A DNA stretch of 64,000 nucleotides from Diplonema papillatum (Eukaryota > Euglenozoa > Diplonemea > Diplonemida > Diplonemidae), in the NCBI GenBank assembly GCA_030068145.1, contig JAPJBO010000262.1, positions 124,001 to 188,000 of the forward strand. The letters are read 5' to 3'. The notes beneath the pieces were generated by a model, which was not told where the DNA came from, ran no database searches, and saw only the letters and a program-made list of their open reading frames with translations. Shown in pieces: positions 54,675 through 64,000 of the stretch (positions are counted from its first letter, which is position 1; every line of letters begins with the position of its first letter). A program made the translations under genes and the position numbers.

Positions 54675-55892
54675 ATGAGCAGCGAAAAGGAATGGTCGCG
54701 GCTCTACGAGAAGGAGAAGTTCGTTCTCGAGAAGCGGGTGCAAGACTTGCTTGAACGGCGGGGCAGCGACCGGAAGGCGTGTCTGCAGGAGCTCGACCGG
54801 TGCGAGGCGTTTGTGAAGAACTCCCTGCGTGAGGTCATCCAGCGGAACTACAGGAAGTTCATCGAGTGCGCGAATCAAATCGAAAGCGGCACCCAGAGCC
54901 TCCTTCGAGTGAAGGAAGAAGTCAGCAACCTCCGCAGCACCCTCCAGCAAGTTGCAGACCTGCCCTTAGACGCAGACGAAGGGAATGCTGAGGACGAGTT
55001 CGCGTATGACCACACGTCCGTCTTGGTGAAGAGTGAGTATGACGAAGCGGAAACTGTGATGGAAAAACTACGCAGCGACGTCGACGTCGCGATCTTCGAG
55101 CATGATTTCGACAAGGCGACTGAACTGATGGTGAAGCCCCCGCCGGGGGCGCACACGGACGCGAACAAGTACGCCCTGTGGGACATCGAGGAGAACCTGG
55201 CCTCGCACATCATGCTCGCATTGCGGAACACGCCGGCTTCCAGTCGGTCCCTCCTCAAGCTCTTGGTGAAGCTCGGCAGGCAGCAGGCAGCGTACGACTT
55301 CTTCCTGAAGCACCGCAGCCATTGGGTGCGTTCAGAGGTCAGACGGGTCCGCTTCGTAGGTGACGTCGTCGTGTACGCAAAGAGTGTGTCGACGGCGGTG
55401 TTCCGCGGGCTCGCCGCAACCTACGCAGAGTTCATGCTCATGCTGGCCAACAACTTCGACACACACGGCATGCCACTCGAAGCCCCGAGTGCGGGAACCG
55501 CGCCCAATTCAAGCCCCGCCGGGCCGTTGCACTTTAATTCAACGAATCACGCATCGAAGCAGACTGCAAACAGCCCGCAGCCAAAGGGGGCAAACGGTCA
55601 GAGAGCAGGATCCGCCGTTCCGGAGGGTCCGAAGGATGGCAAAATGCCGAACGGCATCGGCGCGTCGTCGCCGGCGTCGCAGAGGATGCGCAGCACCGCG
55701 ATCCGGTGGCTTGCGACCGAAATAGACGACTTTTCGCAGCTCATCATCTCGCAGATCTTCGCCGTCGAGACGTTCTCCGACGTCTTCCGCGCGCTCGCCG
55801 AAGTGTTCAAGGCGTGCCGCGACTACCTGGAGCCGCTGTCCATCGACCTTCTTCCTCACCTCCGCACGTCGCTCGAGGTCTGCACTCCCGCG
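54675..55892 (+). CDS. EXO84: exocyst subunit Exo84, exon 1
   Basis: 406 residues. The exocyst tethers secretory vesicles to the plasma membrane. The N-terminal part (about 20-95: 'VKNSLREVIQRNYRKFIECANQIESGTQSLLRVKEEVSNLRSTL') is the helical Vps51/Exo84/COG1-type region. The part from about residue 335 ('IRWLATEIDDFSQLIISQIFAVETFSDVFRALAEVFKACRDYLEPL') matches the Exo84 C-terminal helical domain. Between them lies a disordered Ser/Asn insert (about 275-330). The ATG at 54675 follows a G-rich leader with 'ccaaacagcag'; an upstream in-frame ATG at 54555 would add 40 unremarkable residues. The donor is taken as GTGAAC at 55893, phase 0. Confidence 0.8.
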
Positions 55893-56441
55893 GTGAACAT
55901 ACAGAGGGCCAACCCCCCAAGGTTTCATACCCTATATACGGAGTCCTACCCTCCCTTTTCTCATTTTTTGCGCCTTCTTGTTGCGTTGGCGGGGAGTCAT
56001 TTGCGCGCTAGTGAGAACCACTCTATGTCACGTACGTGATTCCAGAAGGGTCACTTTTGTGGGCTCTTTCCTTCGACAGAGTAAGCCAATGCGCGAAGTC
56101 GCCCACGAAACAAGCAAATCTGGGTTTAGTGCCGGGGTGGAAAAAAAGTGCCGCACGCCGCTCGAGGTCTGCACTCTCGTGGTGAAAGATTTATGCGGAG
56201 GAGTCCCACGCAAAATGAGTACCACACCATGCCAACAGCAGGGCCAAGTGTCCGATGCACCCCAACGACTGTAACACACGTGCACAATGGCGGGCGCTGA
56301 CGTCTGTCAAGTGCACGTGGCGAGTGTCCACCTTTGTGGCGCCTTTTGTGGCGACTTGCATGTCGTCACCATCTATGACACATTCTGTCTGCAACACTAA
56401 ACTCAGGGGGTTTCCATTTTAATGACTACGAACATCTGCAG
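55893..56441 (+). other. Exo84 intron containing a copy of its own 5' splice site
   Basis: 549 bp between GTGAAC and 'aatgactac...ctgcag'. 'tgactac' may be the branch site, about 15 bases from AG. At 56150-56187 the intron repeats the last exon bases and donor, with about four mismatches over 37 bases; shared is 'gctcgaggtctgcactc'. 'cttcgacagagtaagccaatg' near 56077 is a trace of family K. Confidence 0.65.
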
Positions 56442-57566
56442 GAGCCCGCACTCGAAGCTTTGCGCAAAGAGATTGACCTGAAGAAGCAATTGTGCCTCAG
56501 GGAACTTGACGAAGACGACATGACGCAGCGTCCCGGCGAAGCTTACGAAGACATCCACAAGCCTCCCCTTTGGACCGCCCGGACACCCCGGAATGAACGG
56601 CTTTCGGTCGTGGTCAGCCGGTCGACGTACTGCTTGCTGAACGAGACTGCTTCGCTGCTGCGGAACGTGAGGGCCGTGTGCCTCGACGCCTCTGATGGTA
56701 CGATGAGCAGCAGCCGCGCTGGGGACCGGCCGTGGGCAGTGCTGGAGGACGAGACGGATCGCGACATCTGCGAGTTGCTGAAGGAATACGTCAACGCCGC
56801 GTTCATGCGGACGAAGGCGGACCGGCCGCTGGGGGACGGGCAGATCATGATGCTCGTCTCGAACATATTCTTCATCATCAACCACCTGATGGCCCGCGCC
56901 TCGGACGTCATGCGGAAGACTTTCAACACCGAACGCGTCGTGCACTTGGACCATTTGCGAGACAAATCCGGCGAGCTACCGGACAAGCTGCTGAAGTCAC
57001 TGGCCAGTGAATGGTGCAAAGCCGAGATCACGGTGCCGACGTATATCGAGCTTCTTGAAAATGACGCAGAGATAGCTGAGAACACAGGTCCAGTCGTGCT
57101 CTCGTCGTTCAAGGCGGTCGTGCATCGTGTGGCGGGGCTGCGGAGAGAGGCGATGAGCGTATTCAACGACTCTGCGGCGGCGGACCACATCGTGGAGAAC
57201 TTCACGCGGCACATTCTCGCGCTGACGACGCCCGTCGCTTGGTGGATGGACCTGGTGGGGCGGGCGCTCGACGAGGCGGACAACGAGCAAATGGACAGGA
57301 ACGGGGAGACGAACCCCCCCGAGGCCTTCCACGTCGACTTCAACCCGGGCATCCGGGCGCTGATCATCTGCAACGTGCTGCTGCTTATGGAGGCGTTTTC
57401 GTCGTACGTGGAGCAAGAGGTCATCGACGACTTCAGGAATGCCCTCGACATCCGCGCCGAGGACGAAGAAGTCGCAGGCAACGCCTTGACAAACGACCCG
57501 GATGAGTTGCTGGACGAGGCGATGAACGAGTTGAACAGGGAGAATAGAGAGGACCTTCCGTTCTGA
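56442..57566 (+). CDS. EXO84: exocyst subunit Exo84, exon 2
   Basis: 374 residues continuing in phase 0 ('EPALEALRKEIDLKKQLCLREL...'), all helical as expected for the C-terminal cullin-repeat-like (CATCHR) rods of exocyst subunits. It ends in an acidic stretch 'NELNRENREDLPF'. The total protein is about 780 residues, close to plant and animal Exo84. 'GQIMMLVSNIFFIINHLM' fits the conserved helix late in the family. The acceptor at 56441 is the best one in phase; a few residues' uncertainty remains. Confidence 0.78.
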   Translation, partial: EPALEALRKEIDLKKQLCLRELDEDDMTQRPGEAYEDIHKPPLWTARTPRNERLSVVVSRSTYCLLNETASLLRNVRAVCLDASDGTMSSSRAGDRPWAVLEDETDRDICELLKEYVNAAFMRTKADRPLGDGQIMMLVSNIFFIINHLMARASDVMRKTFNTERVVHLDHLRDKSGELPDKLLKSLASEWCKAEITVPTYIELLENDAEIAENTGPVVLSSFKAVVHRVAGLRREAMSVFNDSAAADHIVENFTRHILALTTPVAWWMDLVGRALDEADNEQMDRNGETNPPEAFHVDFNPGIRALIICNVLLLMEAFSSYVEQEVIDDFRNALDIRAEDEEVAGNALTNDPDELLDEAMNELNRENREDLPF

Positions 57567-59286
57567 CGCTAGCCTCTCTCGTGCGTAGAGGCAGGTCCAT
57601 CCCTCTTGCATAGTCTGCGTTATTCTCTCATAGAGTGATAGACAGCGGACAGGCAACGCGTTGGAATTCCGGGGGAAAGGGGTGGCCGATGAACGTATCG
57701 TCGGCATTCTGAAACCCAGTGAACCCCAGAGGCTTCGAATGCCGGTGCACCCTGTTTTTATGTATTCCTTGCTGCACACGACCTGCCCGTCCGTGCACGT
57801 CCGACACTTACGTAGTGAACGGCATTTGATGGCATTGTTCGCTTCTGGAACGCCACCCGACAGCATTCAAGAGTCGCTCGGACGAGCGAACCATCCGCAG
57901 GGACAATGTCTCAGCTAGAAAGGCTGTTTCACGAGTAAGGTACACGTGAGTGTCACCACCTGTCCTATGCTGTCACAAGGAAGATACATGTGAATGAGAC
58001 TACCTGGCCAAAGCTTTCAAGCACCACCTCCAAGGTTTTCGAGCACAGCACAAATTATTCAACTAGACCGCACGGCGGCGTCCGCGCCGCGACCCGGTGG
58101 CGGCGGGTCCGGAGATTGCTGACCATCCCCTTCGAAGAATAAAACAAACCTGCGATCTTCTTCACTCCGTTGCGGAGCGGGATGACGAGCTCCCGCCCGG
58201 AGATCCTTCGCTAGCCTCCTCAAAACAGGCCGAGCGTGGAAAGCGCTCACTCGAGAGTGTTTCCACCTCAGCCCGGCAACCAAAGTTCTGGCCCCTCTGT
58301 CCACCTCGTCCCGGGAACACCATTCATGTTTAACGCCCTGAGTACACGCGCGCACAACGCGCGGCGAAAGGGAAGAAGCCAGGCAACGCGTCTTTTCCGC
58401 GCACACGACTGCAGTACCGTTAAGCTGGCACGAAGTGCGGAGCGGGAGGAGTCGGGGTTATTGCAAATTATTCCGATGCGAAAAATGAAAAAAAGATTAT
58501 TCGCGGTGTTGCAAAGCGAGCATCTCGCACTCAGAGGGTAATCACCAGGGGGAAAAATCGTGTAATTCAGACACACGCACACACGGGGTAGGGTAGCAGT
58601 AGCATTGCAGAATGCTTGGCGACAAGTGATTCGCGCCACTTCCCTGTGCGAGCGAGTCTCGGAACAGGACTCGAAACTGCGGCCCATGGTGGCGACCACC
58701 GCACCAGGAGTTTGGAACAGCTAGTCAGACGAGAGCTTGCCACATCCTGGGTGAGATGTGCCGCCTGTATAAAGACATTCAGCTGTTGCACGGGGCCGAA
58801 AACCTCGTGCAGCTAACACCGCCAGATGAAAACAGAAGTCGTGAGCTGAGTGCCGGATGGTGAAGCTGCCAACCGTCCCCCGAAGGATCCCGCCCTACCC
58901 ACCGTTCGGAGAGGAGTCGCAGGACCCAAAAAAAGCGTCGGAAACTCAAAGCCGATTGGTGAAAGGCTATAGCCATTACAGCCCGAACTTAAAGACGCAC
59001 ACACGCTGGGCTATACTCCCAGGGAATGTTGAGTGACTGCCTGAACCCGGGGAAACGAGCTTGGGCGAGGTCACCGGGGGGGGTTAGGGAGGGTGGGAAA
59101 ACCTGAATTTTTCTTTGAACCAACCACACTCTGAAGGCTGTGTGAAGTTCTCTAATCGACTTTTCGTGGTGCATCAACTCCCTCAGTGAAACTGTGAGTG
59201 TTTAACCCATCATCGAATTCGACACACACGCCCAGCACAGACACCAGAGGAGAGTAAGAAAAGGAAGCAGAAGAAGCAGAGGAAAA
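57567..59286. other. spacer
   Basis: No gene, RNA gene or repeat family recognised. Just before the next ATG is a purine-rich leader of GAAG repeats (59250-59286). Confidence 0.4.
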
Positions 59287-61407
59287 ATGCTGAACCCAAG
59301 AGAGCAGTACTCGGGTTCGGGTGCGTATTCTCCGACGAAGTCGAACGGGAGGGAGTCGCCGAAGTACCAAGGCTCCTCCCTGGCCGACTCGAGCCGGCGG
59401 ATGGCGCCGGGGAGCATGCAGACGCCGAACCTGAGCGGCAGCTACTCAGGGCTGAACCGGTCTCTGCACAGCACGACGGGATCGAGCCCCCCCGTCGGCC
59501 GGTCCTACAACCAGTCGCCGTCGACCGAGACGGAAGACCTCAAGGAGAGGATCCGGAACCTGCGGCAGTCGCTGGACAACAGCCAGAACCGCATGAGCCC
59601 CACCTTCGACAGCAGCACGTCGCGTCCCGCGCCGACGTCGCCGAGAGCGTCGCAGTCTCCGACGACCCGACAGAGCAGCTACAGCCGCCCGACCTTCGAT
59701 AGAAGCCTCGACAGAAAGCCGAGTTACGACCCGAAGCCGAGGGATTACGACACGGCGCCGAAGGACTACGAGAAGGAGAAGCTGAGGAGGCAGGTCGAGC
59801 AGCAAGAAAAGCAGCTCGAGAGCATGCGCACGCAGCTCTCGACTGCCACGCACCAGGCGTCGGCGCTCGAGAGGGAAAAGACGAGCCTGCAGAGCCAACT
59901 GAAGATGCTCGAGGGCCGGTTGGAAACAGCGCAGAACCAGCTCCTCGAGGAGAGGGAAGCCGCGAAGTCAAACACGGTCGCCGAAGCCCAGCAGGAGGAG
60001 GTCAACAGGCTCCGTCACCTCCTGCAAGCCGCGGACCGGCAGCGGGACCAATTCGACGAGGAAGCCACCGCCGCGACGCAGCTGATGGCCGATGAATTGG
60101 TCGCGAAGGACGCCGCCATCACGACGCTGCAGGCACAGCTCGCGGAGGTCTCGCACAGCAAGCAGCAAGCCGAAGACGCGGTGAACGCGCGCGGAGCCGA
60201 AATCCAGAACCTCACCGCCACCCTCGACTCCGTCCGATCCTCGTACCACGACGGCCTGCACGCCAGGCAGGACGACCAGGGCAACGACGACAACCCGAAC
60301 CTCGTGCGGACACCGGAGGAGCAGCAAGCGGTCGACATCATTCGCTCGATGCGCTCCCTCTCCGAGCAGCACGCGGCGTTGGCCAACATGACCCGATCCG
60401 TAGACGCCGAGCTCGACGCGCACGTCCAGCAGTCGCAGGCCGAGTTTTCGACGCTCAAGTCGTACTACGAGAACCAGATCGAAAACCTGCAGGACCAGCT
60501 CTCCCGGACGCAGGCCGCGTCGCAGACGGTGAAGCAGTCGCTCGAGGCGGAAATCGACCAGCTGGCCCGCAGAGCATCCGCGGAGCAAGCCGCGCGGCAA
60601 ACCGCCGAATCGACCCTCGCTTCCTCCGAAACCCGCGCCCGGGGTCTGACCCACCAGTTGAAAGAGCAAGGCATCGCGGTGGCGGAATGCCCCGCCGACG
60701 ACGACGACAACGACGACAGCGAATCGGGCTCCGGCATTATATCCCGGACGCTGTTCGGCGTGGTCCTGCTGGCGGCGACGCTGGCGTTTTCGCTCGGCTG
60801 CGCCGAAATCGCGACCGCGACGCCGCTTCTGTCGCAGGGGTTCCCCGTGCTTCAAAAGCAGGCGGAGTCCGCGCACGCCGGGTGGCAGGCCCAGGGGTGG
60901 CCCGTGTACCTCGAAATCGGCCTCGTTTTGGCCGCGTGGGCCGCCGTTTCCTCCGGGACGGGCGCCGCGCGCCACGCCAAAAGCTGCGCGCTGGCCGCGG
61001 CGCTGCTGGGCGTCACGCTGCTGATAGCCGTGGGCATGATCGACCTGTGGAACCAGTCCGGGATCCTGAGCGGCACCGTGGCGTACTGCGAAACCCGGGC
61101 GGGAGCGTTGCAGGCGGAATTAGGGGAGCATATCGCGGACAGGCAAAGCTTGGGGTCGTCGCTGTGGGCCAACGTCGAGCTGCAGGCTGAGGGCGCGTGG
61201 GAGACGGCCGCGCAGAACGCGGCCGCAGCGGCCGAGGCGCTCGTTGACGCCCAGCGGCAGGGCCTCGCCTTCGCCCGGCGCAGCGGGCAGTTCCGGTGGC
61301 TCGAGGAGAACGCCTACGGGCCGGGTGCCCGGCTCGCCGGAGAGTACCTCGTCCCTCTGAGCGCGGCGCTGCTCCTCTTCCTCACGTTCCTGCCGTCGTG
61401 CTTTTAA
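59287..61407 (+). CDS. coiled-coil protein with C-terminal membrane segments
   Basis: 706 residues; not assigned to a family. Residues 1-145 are Ser/Pro/Tyr-rich and disordered. About 155-345 and 365-475 form long coiled coils rich in Gln, Ala and Glu. An acidic run ('DDDDNDDSESG', about 475-487) precedes hydrophobic segments at about 491-515, 540-555, 566-590 and the extreme C-terminus (686-706, 'YLVPLSAALLLFLTFLPSCF'). The layout of a long cytosolic coiled coil anchored by a C-terminal membrane region recalls golgins or other tethers; trafficking is a guess. The last 170 residues' worth of DNA is duplicated twice downstream in degenerate form. The start follows 'aggaaaa' and is the first ATG of the open frame. 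Confidence 0.82.
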   Translation: MLNPREQYSGSGAYSPTKSNGRESPKYQGSSLADSSRRMAPGSMQTPNLSGSYSGLNRSLHSTTGSSPPVGRSYNQSPSTETEDLKERIRNLRQSLDNSQNRMSPTFDSSTSRPAPTSPRASQSPTTRQSSYSRPTFDRSLDRKPSYDPKPRDYDTAPKDYEKEKLRRQVEQQEKQLESMRTQLSTATHQASALEREKTSLQSQLKMLEGRLETAQNQLLEEREAAKSNTVAEAQQEEVNRLRHLLQAADRQRDQFDEEATAATQLMADELVAKDAAITTLQAQLAEVSHSKQQAEDAVNARGAEIQNLTATLDSVRSSYHDGLHARQDDQGNDDNPNLVRTPEEQQAVDIIRSMRSLSEQHAALANMTRSVDAELDAHVQQSQAEFSTLKSYYENQIENLQDQLSRTQAASQTVKQSLEAEIDQLARRASAEQAARQTAESTLASSETRARGLTHQLKEQGIAVAECPADDDDNDDSESGSGIISRTLFGVVLLAATLAFSLGCAEIATATPLLSQGFPVLQKQAESAHAGWQAQGWPVYLEIGLVLAAWAAVSSGTGAARHAKSCALAAALLGVTLLIAVGMIDLWNQSGILSGTVAYCETRAGALQAELGEHIADRQSLGSSLWANVELQAEGAWETAAQNAAAAAEALVDAQRQGLAFARRSGQFRWLEENAYGPGARLAGEYLVPLSAALLLFLTFLPSCF

Positions 61408-61452
61408 GCGAGAGGGGGGGGGAAACCTCTTCTTACAGCGACCCCCTGACCA

Positions 61453-61522
61453 TCTGAAGGCACGCAGCACAGCCCGATCCTGATTTACAGGAAAGGGATT
61501 TGAGGTCAGCTACACCTGTTGT
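61453..61522 (+). rRNA. short LSU rRNA fragment 1 in the 3' flank
   Basis: About 70 bases match the minus-strand LSU fragment at 54070-54150: 'gcagcacagcccgatcctga', 'ggaaagggatttgaggt', then a weaker 'tacacctgttg'. It lies in sense (+) orientation, directly after the 3' untranslated part of the coiled-coil gene. One clear mismatch occurs in the core (tttacAgg for tttacTgg). Confidence 0.8.
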
Positions 61523-61525
61523 CTT

Positions 61526-61804
61526 GCGCAGGGATGATGGTCCGTGTACCTCGAAATCTCCCTCGTTTTGGCCGCGTGGGCCGCCGTTTCCTCCGGGACG
61601 GGCGCCGCGCAAAAAGCTTCGCGCTGGCCTGTGGAACCAGTCCGGGATCCTGCGACACCGTGGCGTACTGCGAAACCCGGGCGGGAACTTGGGGAGAATA
61701 TCGCGGACAGGCACGGGCCGGGCGCCCGGCTCGCCGGCGAGTACCTCGTCCCCCTGAGCGCGGCGCTGCTCCTCTTCCTCACGTTCCTGCCGTCGTGCTT
61801 TTAA
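61526..61804 (+). pseudogene. degenerate C-terminal cassette of the coiled-coil gene, copy 1
   Basis: It repeats the DNA of 60890-61407 with about 240 bases deleted in several steps. The final 23 codons ('RLAGEYLVPLSAAL... LPSCF') and stop are intact, as is the G-rich 3' flank. The inner part is out of frame relative to the parent. It begins right after an rRNA piece and 'cttgcgcag', which could act as a splice acceptor. Confidence 0.8.
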
Positions 61805-61873
61805 GCGAGAGGGGGGGGAAACCTCTTCTTACAGCGACCCCCTGACCATCTGAAGGCACGGCCAAGAGGAGGT

Positions 61874-61933
61874 ACGCAGCACAGCCCGATCCTGATTTAC
61901 AGGAAAGGGATTTGAGGTCAGCTGCACCTGTTG
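61874..61933 (+). rRNA. short LSU rRNA fragment 2
   Basis: Same piece as at 61453 with the same variant base, preceded here by 'ggccaagaggaggt'. It was duplicated together with the gene end. Confidence 0.8.
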
Positions 61934-61945
61934 TCTTGCGCAGGG

Positions 61946-62252
61946 ATTGTCCGTGTACCTCGAAATATCCCTCGTTTTGGCCGCGTGGGCCGCCGTTTCC
62001 TCCGGGACGGGCGCCACGCAAAAAGCTTCGCGCTGGGCGGGCGTCACGCTGCTGATAGCCGTGGGCATGATTGACCTGTGGAACCAGTCCGGGATCCTGA
62101 GCGGCACCGTGGCGTACTGCGAAACCCGCGCGGGAACTTGGGGAGAATATCGCGGACAGGACGGGCCGGGCGCCCGGCTCGCCGGCGAGTACCTCGTCCC
62201 CCTGAGCGCGGCGCTGCTCCTCTTCCTCACGTTCCTGCCGTCGTGCTTTTGA
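61946..62252 (+). pseudogene. degenerate C-terminal cassette of the coiled-coil gene, copy 2
   Basis: Longer than copy 1: it keeps 'GVTLLIAVGMIDLWNQSGIL', 'VAYCETRAG' and the terminal hydrophobic segment with stop, in one open frame (61947-62252), but lacks the about 55-residue Ala-rich stretch of the parent. It also follows 'cttgcgcag'. It could serve as an alternative last exon; more simply it is a partial duplication. Confidence 0.78.
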
Positions 62253-62313
62253 GCAAGAGGGGGGGGGGGGAAACCTCTTCTTGATCACTCAAGAGGAGGT
62301 AATTAGCCGAAGA

Positions 62314-62372
62314 TGGCAATCCTCGGGGACGCAGCACAGCCCGATCCTGATTTACAGGAAAGGAATTTGAGG
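62314..62372 (+). rRNA. short LSU rRNA fragment 3
   Basis: Same core, but extending further 5' into LSU sequence ('ggcaatcctcggggacgcag', compare rRNA 'gccaatccttgaggccgcag') and less far 3'. The different ends show the three pieces were trimmed independently. Confidence 0.75.
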
Positions 62373-63370
62373 GTTTCTTGCACCGTTTTTGCCAGCCTCC
62401 GACTTCCAGCTTGCGTTGTCCGCGCAAACGAATGCATACAAGGATCTGAGAAGCAAGCTACCTTCAGGTGGGCTAGACTGACGTAGTCGCTGGCGTTCAG
62501 GGGAGCGAAATTCACAATTAAGGACGTACGCCCATCCGGGAATCGTCGGAAACACAAACACAAAAAGCATTGCGAGAACTGTTTCACCGCAACACATTGT
62601 TCCTCGTGGCAAGCTGGCAGGCGCAGTCCGAGGGCCGGTCTCGTGCGCTGGCCCAAGTATGGAATCCCGCCGCTGCTTGTTGCTCCCCGCATGTTTTTGT
62701 TCCAAGGTGTAAAATGTCGCTTCCTGTCTTTAGGCCTTTAGAATAGTTATCGTCTCTGGTTCCTTTGGAAGTTGGCGCTTATGCACTTTCGGATATTATG
62801 GACAGATGGGGGGGAAAAACCACGACACCAGGACGCCCGTGCATGACTCGGCTGCGTACTACTTATTCAGTCTCGATGTGAACTCGAACTCCGTTCGAAA
62901 TGTAACAAAGAGATTCTCTGGGAGAAAGAGGAGCTCTTCACCGCAGAGCATCAGTGCAGTGTGTCAGACCAGGCAAATCCACACGCTAGGTGCGCACAAG
63001 CAACTCCCTGGATTTCTTTGTCTTGTCGCCAGTCTCCACGACTCTTCGATGATGTCGTCGCACTGCACACGATCCGGTGCATCCTGTTCCCCCTTGATAA
63101 GCTTCTACTGAAGACGTCGGCTTCCGACGTTTGTGGGCTGAAATCGTGGTCTACTACGCTATGCCGACGTTTCCGGGCTAAAATCGTGGTCAACTACGTA
63201 TGAGATTTCAGGGCTTTCGACGGGGATCCATGCTGCATTCAACGTCTTGCACACTCTTTAGGTTAGACATGCAAAGTTACTTATTTGCTCTGGGTTCCGT
63301 CCGTTGGGTTCCATTGTCTGCTGGTGGGGGGTCGACAAACGACAAATAACGGCTACTCGGCCATGCCTAT
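62373..63370. other. spacer
   Basis: No gene recognised. A short direct repeat ('cgacgttt..gggctgaaatcgtggt', 63117-63195) occurs twice. The rest is unassigned. Confidence 0.4.
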
Positions 63371-63548
63371 TTTTAGTACTAACAATCTTGTGGGTTGCCC
63401 TTCAATGTATTGTGCAGGCTAAAAAGACGTAGGCAGCGTGTTTTGGTGGTTGATGAGAATTCCTTACCTGAATACACACAGGGTAAATACAAGTGGGAAA
63501 ACGATCAACCGGCACGCACAAACAAAACGAAGCGCCTGTCTTTTTTTG
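63371..63548 (+). repeat. dispersed repeat family B, well preserved copy
   Basis: Near-identical to 49914-50090 over its whole length, starting at 'tttttagtactaacaatctt' and ending 'aaacgaagcgcctgtcttt' with a T-run. Confidence 0.85.
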
Positions 63549-64000
63549 TCCACCTGGGGGCACCTTACCCCCGTCGTTTGCCGGTTTATTCGGGCGGGCT
63601 CTACCTGTTCGCGTTCAGGCTTTCGCCAACGCATGTTTCTCTTCTTCTGAGCTGCAGCAGGAGCGCTCTAGTAGCCATCGAAAGAAAGGCGGTTCCAGTA
63701 GTGGGTTTGTCCTTTGACAGAGTCAGTGATATTGTCAGCGGCGTTTTGTTGAGTGTTTTCGCTTGAAACATCAAAGCGACGTCAAGGCTCGATGAAGAAT
63801 TTTACAGCCGCGACACGACAAAGCACAACGCATTTCTATATTGTGCACGCACTTTGACTGCAGGTTGTCCGTGGTAGCCATCCCACGTCCTGCCGTGCCT
63901 GAAGATGCTTTTAGTAAACGGGGCGTGACACCCTCATTTTCTTCTTTAGCGGGAGCGTCCGCACCGCTCTCTTTCCGCCCGATTGTTCATTCTATTGCGC
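63549..64000. other. spacer to window end
   Basis: 63700-63790 has a trace of family K ('tcctttgacagagtca'). No gene recognised. Confidence 0.4.

Overview
The window is nuclear DNA of a eukaryotic microbe. It holds genes for a eukaryote-specific ribosomal protein (eS28), the exocyst subunit Exo84, a clathrin light chain and a STE/MAP2K-like protein kinase. Coding regions are GC-rich, long and nearly intron-free, and every gene I can support lies on the + strand. They are separated by repeat-packed spacers of 1 to 10 kb. One-way, intron-poor gene order, tandem gene copies and pyrimidine-AG tracts just before several start codons suggest directional transcription with spliced-leader trans-splicing. 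A euglenozoan, perhaps a diplonemid, is my leading guess; dinoflagellates and perkinsids also show one-way genes and trans-splicing. I found no spliced-leader RNA, so the taxon is inference.

Layout. 0-6.3 kb: three tandem genes for a secreted Pro-rich/Cys-repeat protein, copies 2 and 3 nearly identical, then an orphan fourth 5' flank. 6.3-9.3 kb: a zinc-ribbon/RRM-like protein preceded by a truncated copy of its own 5' end. 10.6-12.9 kb: RPS28 and an aldo-keto reductase. 14.0-17.6 kb: clathrin light chain, probably with a distant first exon. 19.2-23.9 kb: large STE-like kinase. 24-29 kb: repeats and a perfect long hairpin. 29.2-33.9 kb: a 147-149 bp satellite. 34.2-36.1 kb: a tRNA-derived SINE-like element, a small SANT-like ORF and a 230 bp (TG)n tract. 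37.4-38.5 kb: PDZ protein. 40.6-43.3 kb: MMPL/RND transporter. 43.3-54.6 kb: repeats and a large-subunit rRNA fragment. 54.7-57.6 kb: Exo84. 59.3-62.4 kb: coiled-coil membrane protein followed by two degenerate copies of its C-terminal cassette, each unit carrying a short LSU rRNA fragment.

The genes are unrelated housekeeping, trafficking (clathrin light chain, Exo84, perhaps the coiled-coil membrane protein) and signalling genes; no pathway cluster is evident. The most unusual theme is that at least five genes are accompanied by partial copies ('echoes') of their own 5' or 3' ends within a few hundred to a few thousand bases, and that rRNA pieces occur inside such duplications. The spacers carry at least ten dispersed repeat families, including one insertion with a clear 12 bp target-site duplication. 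No reverse transcriptase, integrase, transposase or capsid reading frame was recognised.
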